A DNA stretch of 64,000 nt from Unio delphinus (Eukaryota; Mollusca; Bivalvia; Unionida; Unionidae): assembly GCA_029339505.1 (NCBI GenBank), contig JAQISU010000033.1:1978001-2042000 (forward strand). The letters are read 5' to 3'. The notes beneath the pieces were generated by a model. It did no database searches and was not told where the DNA came from. It was given only the letters and a program-made list of their open reading frames with translations. A program made the position numbers and the translations under genes. Of this stretch, positions 54,966 to 60,654 are shown piece by piece. Position 1 is the stretch's first letter; each line of letters starts with the position of its first letter.

Positions 54966-57900
54966 TTGTAAGTGTCCTTCTTCTTCACCTCACAGACCTA
55001 CCCATGTATAACTTCCTGGCTACTTATTTGATCCTTTGGTCCACTTTCAAGATTGCAACTCAGGGAACAACAAAGCACAAAAGGAAAGTGGATTCATATA
55101 AAGTTCTGAATGTTCACTTAATTGCATAAAAAGTTAATTAAAAGAATCAAACAAGGATGGAAAAAAATACTTGAACTAAAGGTTTCCTAAATACTGACCC
55201 CAAGGCACCAACTGGAACATTGATCCTGTTGTTAAAGTTTATAAATCCATATGAGTGTGATGTTGTACTTCAAATGCAATATGAACTGGTTGTGGAAATA
55301 TAGGTGAAGATGTTTTTGTTTTTGATGGTTTAACGCCATTTTTCAGCACAATATAGGCTATACATGGCGGCCAGTATTAATGGTGGAGGAAGAATCCGGA
55401 CAACCCCCGGACAGAACCACCGACCCACGAGAAGCTACTGGCAAGCTTTCTCACATAACTACATATGCCGAATCTTAGACTCGAACACACGCAGGCAGAG
55501 GTGAGATGGCAGTGATCCGTAATGGACAGCGCTTTAGACCACTCGGCCACTCGGGGCCCCAATATAGGTGAAGAAAAATAATTCATCCCAAATCTAACCC
55601 CATTTTAATTCTGGCCCACCATGGCCCCAACCAAAAGGCAGAGGTTGTAATGAGGAAATAGGAGTATGTGACGATAATGTACTTTAAATATAAATGAATC
55701 TGGATACAGGGTTATGGAAATATAAGTGATGAAAAAACTGTCCCTTATTTTTGATCCCATGACCCCACACTGGGGATACATGAGGGTTAGATTGATACTA
55801 AAAGAGCAGCAGTTACTTATCCTGAATGTTTGGAAAGGAAATTTTAAATTTTAATATGAAAGTCAATTTTGCATTTTTGTTTAATGGATTAGTAGGCAGA
55901 AGATATGCTTAATATCATCCACACACCAGAATTAAATTTTTGTTGTACTTGTATCAAATAAATCCATTGACAGTAACATATTATTACCTTCACTGTTGGA
56001 TATCTATAGACACTATCCATGAAGTCATTAAGTTTGCACTTGCTATATGTACTACAATATTGACACTTTTAATTACAGTACATACATGTCAAATATAGCA
56101 ATCAATTTAATTAATAGACATTTTTTATGCTGAAGCTAAAGCATGATTTATTTCTTTTCAAGTGATAGTTCCAGCAAAGAGAGCATTGTTTTTTAACTTT
56201 CAAGCAAGTCAGATGTTTTCACTGGCATAAAAAGGCATGATAGAATTGAAAACAAACATAATGAGATTCATTGTGGTTTAATTTTTTATTTTATGAAATT
56301 ATATCATTCAATATTCTTTAATTGCTGGATCGTAAATAACACTACAATGAACACAAACTGACCCTGTAATGTTACAAATCATTTGGAGATTCCCTGATGC
56401 CCTCGGCAATGCTTAAGACAGTATATACAACAGATTTTCAAAAGTTGAAGTACAGTAATTTATTTCCATAAGGACATTTTTTACAAACTAATTCATATTT
56501 TCCATATTTAAGTTAATATCAAATAATGATAATGGTATTGATCAATACACACCTACCTTTTATTCATTCATTATCAGCACAGTGGTGGTGATCATGTGTT
56601 ATGACAATGCTACTATCAAGTATGCATTATAACTGCATGTAACCATAGAAACATTACCATGAAATACTGAAAACTAAATGTCAGCCATTGATTACCCTTG
56701 CCATGTGCAACTGGTGCAATACTTTTAATAAAGATAAAGTCTTATTGCTCAATTGCAAGAAATCACTTAGTAATGGTGAATTATAGCAGTTGATCTTTAG
56801 CCACTGCATAATCAAATTGTGTTTGTGATGCATGTTTCATGATGCTCACTAAAAATTACTCTACACAATGTTTACATACTCCTTAACTCTGCTGGGATTG
56901 GTACAATGTGTCCTGGAGAAAACAATGGATGCAGTGTATGTATCATTTTATATTCCCAACATGTGCTTATGGAAATTTTAGTGATGATAAAAATTAGGTT
57001 TTGACCTCGTGACCTCAGGAATGGTACTGAAAGAATTGGTGAATCTAATGCCATTATACTCTTAATATGATGTAATTGAGTAATGGCTTATGGAAATAAA
57101 GGTGATTAACAAAACGTAGGCAAAAACATGTATCTTCAGCATAATTCTTGATTCCATGATCCCATTTGGGGCAGAACCCAGCGGCAGCATTGGTATGTCA
57201 TGATGCTATATCCCAAGCATGATAAAAACTGGAAAGGCATTACGTAATGTAAATAATGAAGAAATAAACTTTAACATGTTTCCCCTCCTCCCAATTATAG
57301 TTCCTGAACACACATCACCAATCAGGGGAATAACCCTAGTGTAGGAGTAGTATAATTACAAAGAATAAGTGATGCTATTACAGGTGATTTTTTAGGTTAT
57401 GATGTAAATCGAAAGTAATTTTCCCCATGGGCAAAGTATAGCTCTATGTGTTCAAGAATTTATTATTTATGCATAATTTTCAAACAAATTAATACAGATA
57501 ATATGTACATGAGCTTCAAGTGAGTCACAGCACATGATGCCAGTGAGCAAAGTGGTGCAAATTAAGTATTATTTATTAATTATAAAAATGAAAGTGTATA
57601 AATCGAATTAGCATTTGGCAAGCATCACATGTATGTTACAAATATAATGAGAACTGATTAGGAGGTTACAAAGTAACAAGTGCAGGAATAAAAAAAAACA
57701 ATGCTATCCAGAGACACAGAGATAAACACTAATATATACAAAACAGATGTAAAATGGCCAGATCTCAGGGGCATATAAATTCAAGAAATCATCTAACACT
57801 TGCTTTAAAATCAAATGGGTAATCAATTGTTTGGCTCCTTTTTGCACAACTGCACCTGATATGTGATGGACATTTTCCTGTGAAGCAACTTAACTAATGT

Positions 57901-58182
57901 GTTTGGAGGGCAGATAGTGCCACATCCAGTCATCTGGGAACAACATTAAACATCAAAATAAAAACATCACAAATTTACCATTTTTGAAGAAACAAAGAAG
58001 ACACTGAAGATGGCAGTTACCTGTTGGCTGTCAGAAGTTCCAGTCACAGTTATTGAGGAGGATGAAAATGCCTCTTTCAAGATGTCCACAGCTCGGGAGG
58101 GATCAACATACTTCTTCTGGGATCCCACCATCAATGCAAACAAGTGTCGCAGTTCTTGCATGAAGCGGAGATTTCTTCTTTC
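12869..58182 (-). CDS. USP25/28: USP25/28-type ubiquitin carboxyl-terminal hydrolase, partial (18 exons, 5' end missing)
   Basis: This is a cysteine protease that removes ubiquitin from proteins. Vertebrate USP25 and USP28 share this architecture, and an invertebrate copy is probably the common pro-ortholog. Eighteen minus-strand exons join with matching phases to 2640 nt, giving 879 residues and a TGA stop. Recognised parts in order are QQDVSEF (split between the first two visible exons), [36 protein letters not shown], a charged coiled coil plus [13 protein letters not shown] (the insertion that mediates oligomerisation in USP25/28), [23 protein letters not shown] with the catalytic His, [19 protein letters not shown], and a helical C-terminal region. 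About 190-200 N-terminal residues, including the UBA/UIM part and the catalytic Cys box, are not in the window. Introns run from about 0.4 to 7.8 kb. Family assignment is strong; the USP25 versus USP28 choice is open. Confidence 0.95.
13605..13791 (-). CDS. USP25/28: USP25/28 visible exon 17
   Basis: 187 nt. It encodes [35 protein letters not shown], and then [16 protein letters not shown], matching 'LN..AA.LFE..ED..V..GL.IMNE...P' and 'RN.WCSYLGQ.(M/I)E'. The acceptor is gctttccag at 13792. A later cag would drop nine aligned residues. Donor GAAA|gtgagt. Confidence 0.93.
14464..14718 (+). mobile_element. SINE family A (copy A3)
   Basis: Same head (cgagtggccaagttgtctaa), body and (aac)n tail as A1. 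It lies in the intron between USP exons 17 and 16, antisense to the gene. No clear target duplication was found. Confidence 0.85.
14808..14937 (-). CDS. USP25/28: USP25/28 visible exon 16
   Basis: 130 nt. It encodes [20 protein letters not shown] and ends [12 protein letters not shown], matching the 'Y..AL..L..AYQ.N..LL ... YRR.CLL' stretch. The donor is the weak TTG|gtttgt, chosen because it gives phase 0 and lets the protein continue into [12 protein letters not shown] of the next exon, as family alignment requires. Confidence 0.88.
15355..15573 (-). mobile_element. SINE family B (copy B3, 5'-truncated)
   Basis: It carries the family core (gtttatagtgatgcctagca ... ccaggccgaccagtcctaac) but ends at ttagtaccatttttg, so the tRNA-like head is missing. 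A perfect 12-bp duplication, taagctgaacag, lies at 15331-15342 and 15574-15585, so the truncation happened on insertion. The (TG)n at 15342-15354 is the tail. Confidence 0.88.
16431..16905 (+). repeat. Dispersed repeat R1, uninterrupted copy
   Basis: Shares with 25265-26035 blocks such as aacaaataatttat, cctgatgaaat and ttttgaattctgt.taaat, in the same order. Identity unknown. Confidence 0.7.
16995..17041. repeat. Microsatellite (TA)n
   Basis: About 23 TA units in the intron between USP exons 16 and 15. Confidence 0.97.
17382..17461 (-). CDS. USP25/28: USP25/28 visible exon 15
   Basis: 80 nt. It encodes [20 protein letters not shown] and EQYLEEK, matching 'WH.DYRKF..T..YLI.GLE.(F/Y)Q' of the family. 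Acceptor ctttttcag, donor GAAAA|gtaagt. Confidence 0.9.
17888..18128 (+). repeat. Dispersed repeat R2, first copy
   Basis: Matches 42692-42975 through gacctg.caac, cagtaagg.gtaa.aaa, taaaactggaaa-like blocks and cttgttgctatctctcaacc. Lies in the intron between USP exons 15 and 14. No known family recognised. Confidence 0.62.
19108..19192 (-). CDS. USP25/28: USP25/28 visible exon 14
   Basis: 85 nt. It encodes [20 protein letters not shown] and a short acidic tail ending EYQ, corresponding to the helix before the 'WH.DYRKF' segment. Acceptor tattttcag, donor CAG|gtattt. Confidence 0.88.
19838..20022 (-). CDS. USP25/28: USP25/28 visible exon 13 (C-terminal helical region)
   Basis: 185 nt. It encodes a helix with [20 protein letters not shown] and [15 protein letters not shown], matching the 'D.RL.HV.VYF.QN.APK..IE.TLLEQF' segment of USP25/28. 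Acceptor atgtcgacag, donor ACAG|gtgagt. Confidence 0.92.
20250..20521 (-). mobile_element. SINE family B (copy B4)
   Basis: Core tttcgctacaatgtctgcag ... ccaaccagtcctaacactaa. It ends within the tRNA-like head after tgccttatcc. Near-identical flanks tgtgtactccttgt (20228-20241) and tgtgtattccttgt (20522-20535) are a probable target duplication. Confidence 0.83.
21958..21972. repeat. Homopolymer G run
   Basis: Fifteen G in the intron just upstream of the exon 12 donor side. Confidence 0.93.
22057..22229 (-). CDS. USP25/28: USP25/28 visible exon 12 (low-conservation linker)
   Basis: 173 nt. It encodes a Thr/Ser/Gln-rich segment, then [20 protein letters not shown]. Sequence similarity to vertebrate USP25/28 is weak here. 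Inclusion rests on perfect phase agreement with both neighbours and good splice sites (tcatttcag, ATG|gtatga). Confidence 0.85.
22620..22840 (-). mobile_element. SINE family A (copy A4)
   Basis: Reverse copy with (ttg)n and gggtttaacgccatttttca. The tRNA-like end is degenerate (gagagcacttaagaccactt). Target-site duplication ataaaatatg at 22610-22619 and 22841-22850. Confidence 0.87.
23468..23674 (-). CDS. USP25/28: USP25/28 visible exon 11 (post-catalytic linker)
   Basis: 207 nt. It encodes an acidic Ser stretch, then [20 protein letters not shown] and [13 protein letters not shown], matching the 'LP.DL...V.EDN..F..E.EEWD' helix after the catalytic domain in USP25/28, and ends in an Ala/Pro-rich run. 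Acceptor ttgtactgcag, donor ACAG|gtaaga. Confidence 0.93.
24331..24785. repeat. Minisatellite, 33-bp unit
   Basis: About 8.5 nearly identical 33-bp units from 24331 to 24610 (core tgtactgtgctatccacaca, then gcctagatccaga), followed by degenerate units to about 24785. The unit has no stop in some frames on either strand, which creates long spurious ORFs. Confidence 0.95.
24796..25000 (-). mobile_element. SINE family A (copy A5, degenerate)
   Basis: It retains ttcaacgccatttttcagca, a 'ggaagaaatggga' core and gtgagatggcagtgatca. It interrupts the 24.3-25.3 kb minisatellite region. Confidence 0.75.
25005..25260. repeat. Minisatellite, 60-bp unit related to the 33-bp array
   Basis: About three to four 60-bp units (ctataaccagatgtactgtg, ctaatatataaagtgaaatg, tactgtactattcacatagc). 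It shares the core gatgtactgtgcta with the 33-bp array across the intervening SINE A5. Confidence 0.92.
25265..26035 (+). repeat. Dispersed repeat R1, copy split by SINE B5
   Basis: Left part 25265-25503 and right part 25819-26035 match 16431-16905 in order and orientation. The SINE at 25504-25818 is absent from the other copy. Confidence 0.7.
25504..25818 (-). mobile_element. SINE family B (copy B5, full length)
   Basis: Core atatcactacgatgtctgca ... aggccgaccagtcctaacac. The minus-strand head is accgctccagtggcctgtgg, then a B-box-like gggtttgatcc. It splits a dispersed repeat also present at 16431-16905. Confidence 0.88.
26955..27180 (-). CDS. USP25/28: USP25/28 visible exon 10 (catalytic His box)
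   Basis: 226 nt, phase 0 in, one extra base out. It encodes [20 protein letters not shown] and WAY; the His of SGHYWAY is the expected general base of the catalytic triad. It continues with [11 protein letters not shown] (the triad Asn/Asp region) and [14 protein letters not shown]. Acceptor tgcttacag, donor ATGG|gtaagt. Confidence 0.97.
28130..30040 (-). mobile_element. DIRS-like retrotransposon relic, copy 2, 3' part (RT, RNase H-like, recombinase)
   Basis: Minus strand. 29737-30040 holds RT remnants: [20 protein letters not shown] followed by [20 protein letters not shown], a decayed 'FQF.VLPFGLASAPR'. 29140-29360 has [20 protein letters not shown], matching the segment at the start of the RNase H domain. 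28280-28640 has [18 protein letters not shown] and [19 protein letters not shown], matching the core-binding domain of DIRS-type tyrosine recombinases. Heavily broken; its 5' part is displaced by the LINE at 30041-31774. Confidence 0.72.
28332..28350. repeat. Microsatellite (TG)n inside the DIRS copy 2 recombinase relic
   Basis: A short TG run that grew inside the decayed recombinase region. Confidence 0.9.
30041..31774 (-). mobile_element. 5'-truncated non-LTR (LINE) retrotransposon, pseudogene, nested in DIRS copy 2
   Basis: The minus strand encodes a LINE reverse transcriptase with [42 protein letters not shown] and the catalytic YADDLAVV (31030-31047). A Cys/His segment ([12 protein letters not shown] ... 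YKCPRC, about 30750-30860) follows, then the C-terminal [20 protein letters not shown] part near 30200. The frame is shifted at an A/T homopolymer (31411-31415), again near 30870-30885, and stopped near 30418. No endonuclease is present, so it is 5'-truncated. The 3' end is a short (GAT)n tail at 30041-30058. The clade is not resolved. Confidence 0.88.
31775..32340 (-). mobile_element. DIRS-like relic, copy 2, 5' part (upstream of nested LINE)
   Basis: The minus strand encodes [20 protein letters not shown] and LVTKN just before the LINE boundary. This resembles the 'QSSGFYS.LFLV.KK' entry into the RT domain, and the continuation LDLK-LNKF is found across the LINE at 30040. Further upstream (to about 32340) a WW-containing and Leu/Pro-rich stretch may be the gag/RT spacer; its limit is uncertain. 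Confidence 0.6.
32691..32810 (-). mobile_element. SINE family A fragment (copy A6)
   Basis: Only the tail-proximal half is recognisable: ttcaacaccatttttcagga, then gatggctatacatgatggcc and a 'agtaagaaccttgggaaa' core. The tRNA-like head is lost. Confidence 0.55.
32820..34030. other. Intron sequence between DIRS copy 2 and USP exon 9
   Basis: No repeat or exon recognised. Confidence 0.5.
34033..34103 (-). CDS. USP25/28: USP25/28 visible exon 9 (end of insertion, MYSDENMKK)
   Basis: 71 nt, two bases then 23 codons. It encodes [20 protein letters not shown] and NMKK, leading directly into the His exon. Acceptor tatttgcag, donor AAG|gtataa. Confidence 0.92.
34110..35470. other. Intron between USP exons 9 and 8, nothing recognised
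   Basis: AT-rich; no repeats recognised. Confidence 0.5.
35473..35681 (-). CDS. USP25/28: USP25/28 visible exon 8 (Pro/Ser-rich loop and CLHRWRTE)
   Basis: 209 nt. It starts by completing a Ser codon, continues with a Pro-rich stretch ([15 protein letters not shown]), and ends [20 protein letters not shown]. The CL.RWR.E.E.D motif marks return to the second helix of the insertion arm. The Pro-rich loop is expected to be disordered. Acceptor ttcttacag, donor AGAG|gtaatt. Confidence 0.94.
36715..36975. repeat. Minisatellite, ~55-bp unit, about 4-5 copies
   Basis: The unit contains aataaccactaacccattca and ctaaaggttcaaaccccacc; later copies are shorter and more divergent. Confidence 0.85.
37366..37376. 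repeat. Homopolymer C run
   Basis: Eleven C near the left end of the inverted-repeat transposon. Confidence 0.9.
38334..38407 (+). mobile_element. Possible pogo/Tigger-like transposon terminus
   Basis: After TA, the sequence cagtcctacccatttatctc and the later ttgagataagtgggg resemble the start of pogo/Tigger-type elements (CAGT... with an internal partial palindrome). No opposite end was found. It lies inside the larger inverted-repeat element. Confidence 0.35.
38406..38429. repeat. G-rich run
   Basis: A G run broken by a single C, within the inverted-repeat transposon. Confidence 0.9.
39550..42690. other. Intron between USP exons 8 and 7, right part
   Basis: Apart from SINE A7 nothing is recognised. 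Blocks around 40560-40640 (repeated atactgatttt) look repetitive but unclassified. Confidence 0.45.
40799..41013 (-). mobile_element. SINE family A (copy A7)
   Basis: It starts with (gtt)n, then agtgtttaatgccattattc, and ends near gagatggcagtgatcc and a degraded head. A short internal deletion relative to A8 removes part of 'catggcggccag'. Confidence 0.8.
42692..42975 (+). repeat. Dispersed repeat R2, second copy
   Basis: Same orientation as 17888-18128. It has an extra ~20-bp stretch (ctagttccaaaccatataca) before the shared cttgttgctatttctcaact. Confidence 0.62.
43511..43669 (-). CDS. USP25/28: USP25/28 visible exon 7 (insertion, [13 protein letters not shown])
   Basis: 159 nt. It encodes [20 protein letters not shown] and LEFAKSKP, followed by a low-complexity Thr/Ser/Pro tail. 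YGSG.(K/R)RFPL..(V/M)L.Y..EFA is a USP25/28 signature. Acceptor tgtattttcag, donor CTCGAG|gtaaaa. Confidence 0.94.
44318..44730. repeat. Minisatellite, ~43-bp unit with shorter variants
   Basis: The unit contains acatgttgtgacatggcata, aactgcttccaacatgataa and aag. Some units lack the gataaaag part, giving mixed unit lengths. Confidence 0.93.
45133..45228 (-). CDS. USP25/28: USP25/28 visible exon 6 (coiled-coil of the catalytic-domain insertion)
   Basis: 96 nt. It encodes [20 protein letters not shown] and a Leu-rich continuation ending in LQARLDK. The heptad-like charged composition matches the helical arm inserted in the USP25/28 catalytic domain, which in vertebrates drives dimer or tetramer formation. 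Acceptor tttgtttcag, donor GATAA|gtaagt. Confidence 0.93.
45270..45975. repeat. Minisatellite, ~29-bp unit, over 20 copies
   Basis: The unit is gtgaaaatcaccatacctta plus aatcaatga. From about 45640 rightwards the units become divergent (gtttaagcaatgagtgaaaa). It lies next to USP exon 6. Confidence 0.93.
46780..46907 (-). CDS. USP25/28: USP25/28 visible exon 5 ([12 protein letters not shown] segment)
   Basis: 128 nt. It encodes [20 protein letters not shown], then [20 protein letters not shown], among the best conserved USP25/28 stretches and forming a core strand/helix element of the catalytic fold. The donor GATAG|gtaact splits an Arg codon that the next exon completes. Confidence 0.95.
46932..47211 (-). 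mobile_element. SINE family B (copy B6)
   Basis: Core catatcactacgatgtctgc ... aggtcaaccagtcctaacac, then gccggggatcaaactcatga. The far end of the tRNA-like head is lost after catccaaggc. In the intron between USP exons 5 and 4. Confidence 0.83.
47215..48190. repeat. Degenerate tandem array, ~130-160-bp period
   Basis: Recurring blocks such as tttggtaaccattgatggcg (near 47219), gtttggcagctatagatggt (47347) and ttttggtaactgttgatagt (47488), and later agccaatcagatgcaag (47625), agccaatcagcaaatgc (47766), agcaaatcagaggcaaa (47952) and agccaatgacatgcagg (48100). An old, diverged array. Confidence 0.65.
48200..50690. other. Intron flanks around USP exon 4
   Basis: Outside the exon at 48747-48895 no repeat or extra exon is recognised. 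A ttcaaa/ttcaag-rich stretch at 49560-49990 may be a degenerate repeat. Confidence 0.45.
48747..48895 (-). CDS. USP25/28: USP25/28 visible exon 4 ([11 protein letters not shown] segment)
   Basis: 149 nt, phases matching both neighbours. It encodes [20 protein letters not shown], then a stretch corresponding to the 'ECLE..M.EGEIE' region of USP25/28, ending KSGQE. Acceptor ttatcacag, donor GAG|gtaaag. Confidence 0.94.
50713..51020 (-). mobile_element. SINE family B (copy B7, full length)
   Basis: Core atgatgtctgaagtgtggca ... ccaggctgaccagtcctaac. The minus-strand head is accgattgagtggcctagtg with a B-box-like gagtttgatcc. A (TG)n tail run lies at 50695-50711. Confidence 0.87.
51347..51474 (-). 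CDS. USP25/28: USP25/28 visible exon 3 (NPMAELFYG segment)
   Basis: 128 nt. The first base completes a Gly codon from the preceding exon. It encodes a variable Ser-rich stretch, then [16 protein letters not shown] and GFIEG. NPM.ELFYG is typical of USP25/28. The CKSC pair just before it resembles half of the zinc ribbon of other USPs; no matching second pair is evident. Acceptor gattttcag, donor GAAG|gtatat. Confidence 0.92.
52219..52304 (-). CDS. USP25/28: USP25/28 visible exon 2 (DVSEF box)
   Basis: 86 nt, entering at phase 0 and ending with two extra bases. It encodes [18 protein letters not shown], which completes the USP QQD motif of the previous exon, followed by a Ser/Pro-rich linker. 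The acceptor is tttatacag and the donor CTGG|gtatgt. Confidence 0.93.
52477..52942. mobile_element. Short inverted-repeat element (MITE-like, 466 bp)
   Basis: It begins ttagggcataaccga and ends with the exact inverse, tcggttatgccctaa. It is flanked by a direct repeat, ccatta, at 52471-52476 and 52943-52948. Inside, the motif ccggaatcgg/ccgattccgg recurs. The base composition is richer in CpG than its surroundings. No coding capacity is seen, and the superfamily is undetermined. Confidence 0.78.
54160..54560. repeat. Possible dispersed element (tatagcgc ... cgctttacaa motif)
   Basis: (TAA)n-type sequence runs into gaggactttgtatagcgcat and gctctaaacgctttacaaca, a pattern often seen in interspersed repeats of invertebrate genomes. 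Its limits and class are not determined here. Confidence 0.35.
54908..54963. repeat. Microsatellite (TAA)n
   Basis: About 18 TAA units between USP exons 2 and 1. Confidence 0.97.
55311..55560 (-). mobile_element. SINE family A (copy A8, young-looking)
   Basis: Near full length, with the tRNA-like end gctttagaccactcggccac. Flanked by a perfect 14-bp target-site duplication, aatataggtgaaga, at 55297-55310 and 55561-55574. It sits between USP exons 2 and 1. Confidence 0.92.
55580..58015. other. Intron between USP exons 2 and 1, right part
   Basis: AT-rich; no repeat, exon or RNA recognised. Confidence 0.5.
58021..58182 (-). CDS. USP25/28: USP25/28 visible exon 1 (start of USP fold after the Cys box)
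   Basis: 162 nt, phase 0 at both ends. The acceptor is ttcttttag and the donor CAG|gtaact. It encodes [20 protein letters not shown] followed by [17 protein letters not shown] and ends in SDSQQ, the first half of the conserved QQD box. In relatives the catalytic Cys exon lies just upstream. Nothing resembling it is visible between 58183 and 58800. Confidence 0.93.
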
Positions 58183-58810
58183 CTAAAAGAATTACACAAC
58201 ATATTGTATAAGACTTCATTTGTGAAGAGAACAATCATGCATGTTATATGACTGAGAAGGAAAAATACCCAGTTTGATTATCCAAGTCACCATGTGAATT
58301 AAATGAAGACAGCAGGCATGATGATAATGATAAAACTATCATCTCAAGACAGCGTGCAAATTAAGTACTGAATCTCTTTGGTACTGTAAAATGGTCATCA
58401 GCATTAAACCAAGCTACCGTATGAATGCAGGCTTCTCTTAATTTTACTGCTAAGGCGGGCACAAAGCAGTCATGCACATCTGATAGATATATTTAGAGTC
58501 TTGACTCCTTTTTTTCTTTTTTCTTTCCTAATAACATAACTATGTTTACATTTGTGATAAAGTGGGCAGAAGGTAGTCACCTACTTAAGCACGTTGGTAT
58601 CATTGGAAATCAGGATTCCAACAGTTCAGCCTGCAGTGGGATACCCCTGTAAATCAAGTGTAGTCCTCCATTTGAAAAGACTATTTTATTCAAGGCTTCA
58701 TGTAATCAACTGCCAATTTTGCCATTGGAAACAAAAAAACATGTTTAGCAACAAATTTAGCAATCAATCCTTTTCATCATGGGTTGTTTATTTTGGAGAT
58801 AACGAAACCA

Positions 58811-59118
58811 AATTTTTTAAAGTAAATTATGTTTGTCTGAGAATACCCAATCACATTAATGTTAGGGATATAAGCCTGCTACCTCTCGAATCCAGCCCTA
58901 CTAAAAGACGAAAATTCATCTTTTCTATGTCCTATAGACAAAGGGCGATAACTCTTGCTCCTTATCTCCCCTTGACACCGCCAGGTGTCGCTAATTTTTT
59001 AAGCTGAGCGATATATACTATACCAGGATGCTCACATGGCGGGGTGGTTGGGAGGGTTTTTAAGTAATGTGATTGGGTAAGTATTCTCGGAGAAATATAA
59101 TTTACTTTAAAAATTTGC
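58811..59118. repeat. Inverted repeat pair at the 3' end of DIRS copy 1
   Basis: An arm at about 58811-58860 (containing taaagtaaattatgtttgtc) recurs inverted at about 59062-59116, with roughly 50 bp aligned and few mismatches. DIRS elements carry inverted terminal repeats and an internal complementary region near the 3' end, so this pair may be those parts. Confidence 0.6.
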
Positions 59119-59339
59119 TTTCTCCTTCGAATATGTTCCCCATTCACATTAACGTAGGAGAACAGGTAACAGGAGGAGGCAATGCTGAGCATCCTACCTC
59201 TACCCCGGGTAACCTCTAGAGAATGATGGCTGGATTCCCCATGTGAAGGATAACCAGTTCTCCTAATTTCATCAGCAACACAGCCCAGGGTCACGTGATA
59301 TGTGACCCCTTTATACGGTTAAGAAGATAGTTATTGAAA

Positions 59340-60421
59340 TCTTCTTACCTACAAAAAAATTTTCTGGCGAATCCAGCAAAGCTGATAGGCTGTGCTGATT
59401 GTTTTAAATGGGTCTGGTGGGCATCTGGGCTGCCAACACCGGACCTACTAGATTCAAGGTTTGCCTCTGCGAGGTCAAATCTTTGAGATTAAACTGGAGA
59501 AGGTTGACTCTGCATGCCAGAAAACAGCTTCTTATATATCTTGAATCCAAACATTGCGTTCGAATGCAAGGCTCACTGAGATTGCTCTAATCTCATGAGC
59601 GGTAATCTTCATCAGGTGACTGATCTTGTGAGACCTCAGAGTACGCTAAGCATATAACCCACTTCAGCCATGAAGCAAGGGCTTGAGGGGTGATATCTCA
59701 TTTCCCAGTTGTCACCAGAAGAAAGAGGTGCATGCATCTGACCCGACTCGCCTCTGTGCGTTTAAAACGGTGCTTGAGTGCACAAACAGGATCTTGCATG
59801 GCTGCTGCTCCTGACTTATCTATGGAAGAAAGCGAGCTAATGACAACTCTTTGATTGCCAAGGGATGGTAACCTACTTTTGGCTACGAAGCCTGGCTGCG
59901 TCAAGAGGACCACCGAACCATCTATCTGAACTGAAGATAGTTCGGGTCACTGGAAAGGGCCTGTAACTCACTCACCCTGCATGCTGAAGCTAAGACTATC
60001 AAGAAACCCATTTTGTATGATAGTAGCTTTAACGAATTGTGGCTAAAGACTCAATACTGTCTGAATTGAGCCATGTTAAAACAAAGGACAGATTCCATTT
60101 GGAAACAGGGTGAGGGATTTTGGTCTTTTGAACTTTAAATTGGCTAAAAGATCTGACAGATATTTGTCATGCCTGATATCACATTTACCATGATGGAAGA
60201 ATGTGTCTGATATCATGGAGCAGTAGCATTTGATAGCAATTGGGGCCAACTGTTTCTCCTCGAAAAGTCAGAGAAAAAAAAAAGTTGGCCAGTTGAGGGA
60301 TTGAGACACTAAAAGGGACGATGTTATTGATATGGTACCAGTCCCGGAAAACATGCCACTTTCCCTCGGAAGCCTTCAGAGTAGAGGGCCTTCTTGCTCT
60401 CGAGATTCTCTCCACAATCAA
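59340..60421 (-). pseudogene. Tyrosine recombinase of DIRS copy 1 (broken)
   Basis: The core-binding start RRPSTLKASEGKWHVFRDW lies near 60300-60400. The catalytic part contains LLTQPGFVAKSRLPSL (about 59860-59910) and AHEIRAISVSLAFERN with the H-x-x-R pair (59586-59600), then AVFWHAESTFSS. Directly after this, where the nucleophile Tyr of the FYLKD box is expected, the frame shifts, and KDLTSQRQ resumes in another frame. Two or more shifts make it non-functional. Confidence 0.82.
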
Positions 60422-60654
60422 AGATTAATATTGTTTGTCTTGCAAGGCCGTCCCGACAAGAGCCAAGTGTGAAGATAAAGATGGTCCGGACAGGGGTGGA
60501 ACATCTGTGACCGCGGTTGCTTGAGAAGATTTGGACTGTCTGTAATCTTCCTGGGTATGACCCCTTAACCTCTGGATTATTTTCAGCACCAAGACAAGAC
60601 CGTGGGAGGGTAGGAGAATGCCCACAACCCCTCCCACCTTATTGACAGAGCGTC

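Noticed and set aside
58183..58800. A USP Cys-box exon just upstream of visible exon 1
   Set aside because: No 'GNTCW'-like text with splice sites was found on the minus strand here, so the exon must lie beyond the DIRS element or the window.
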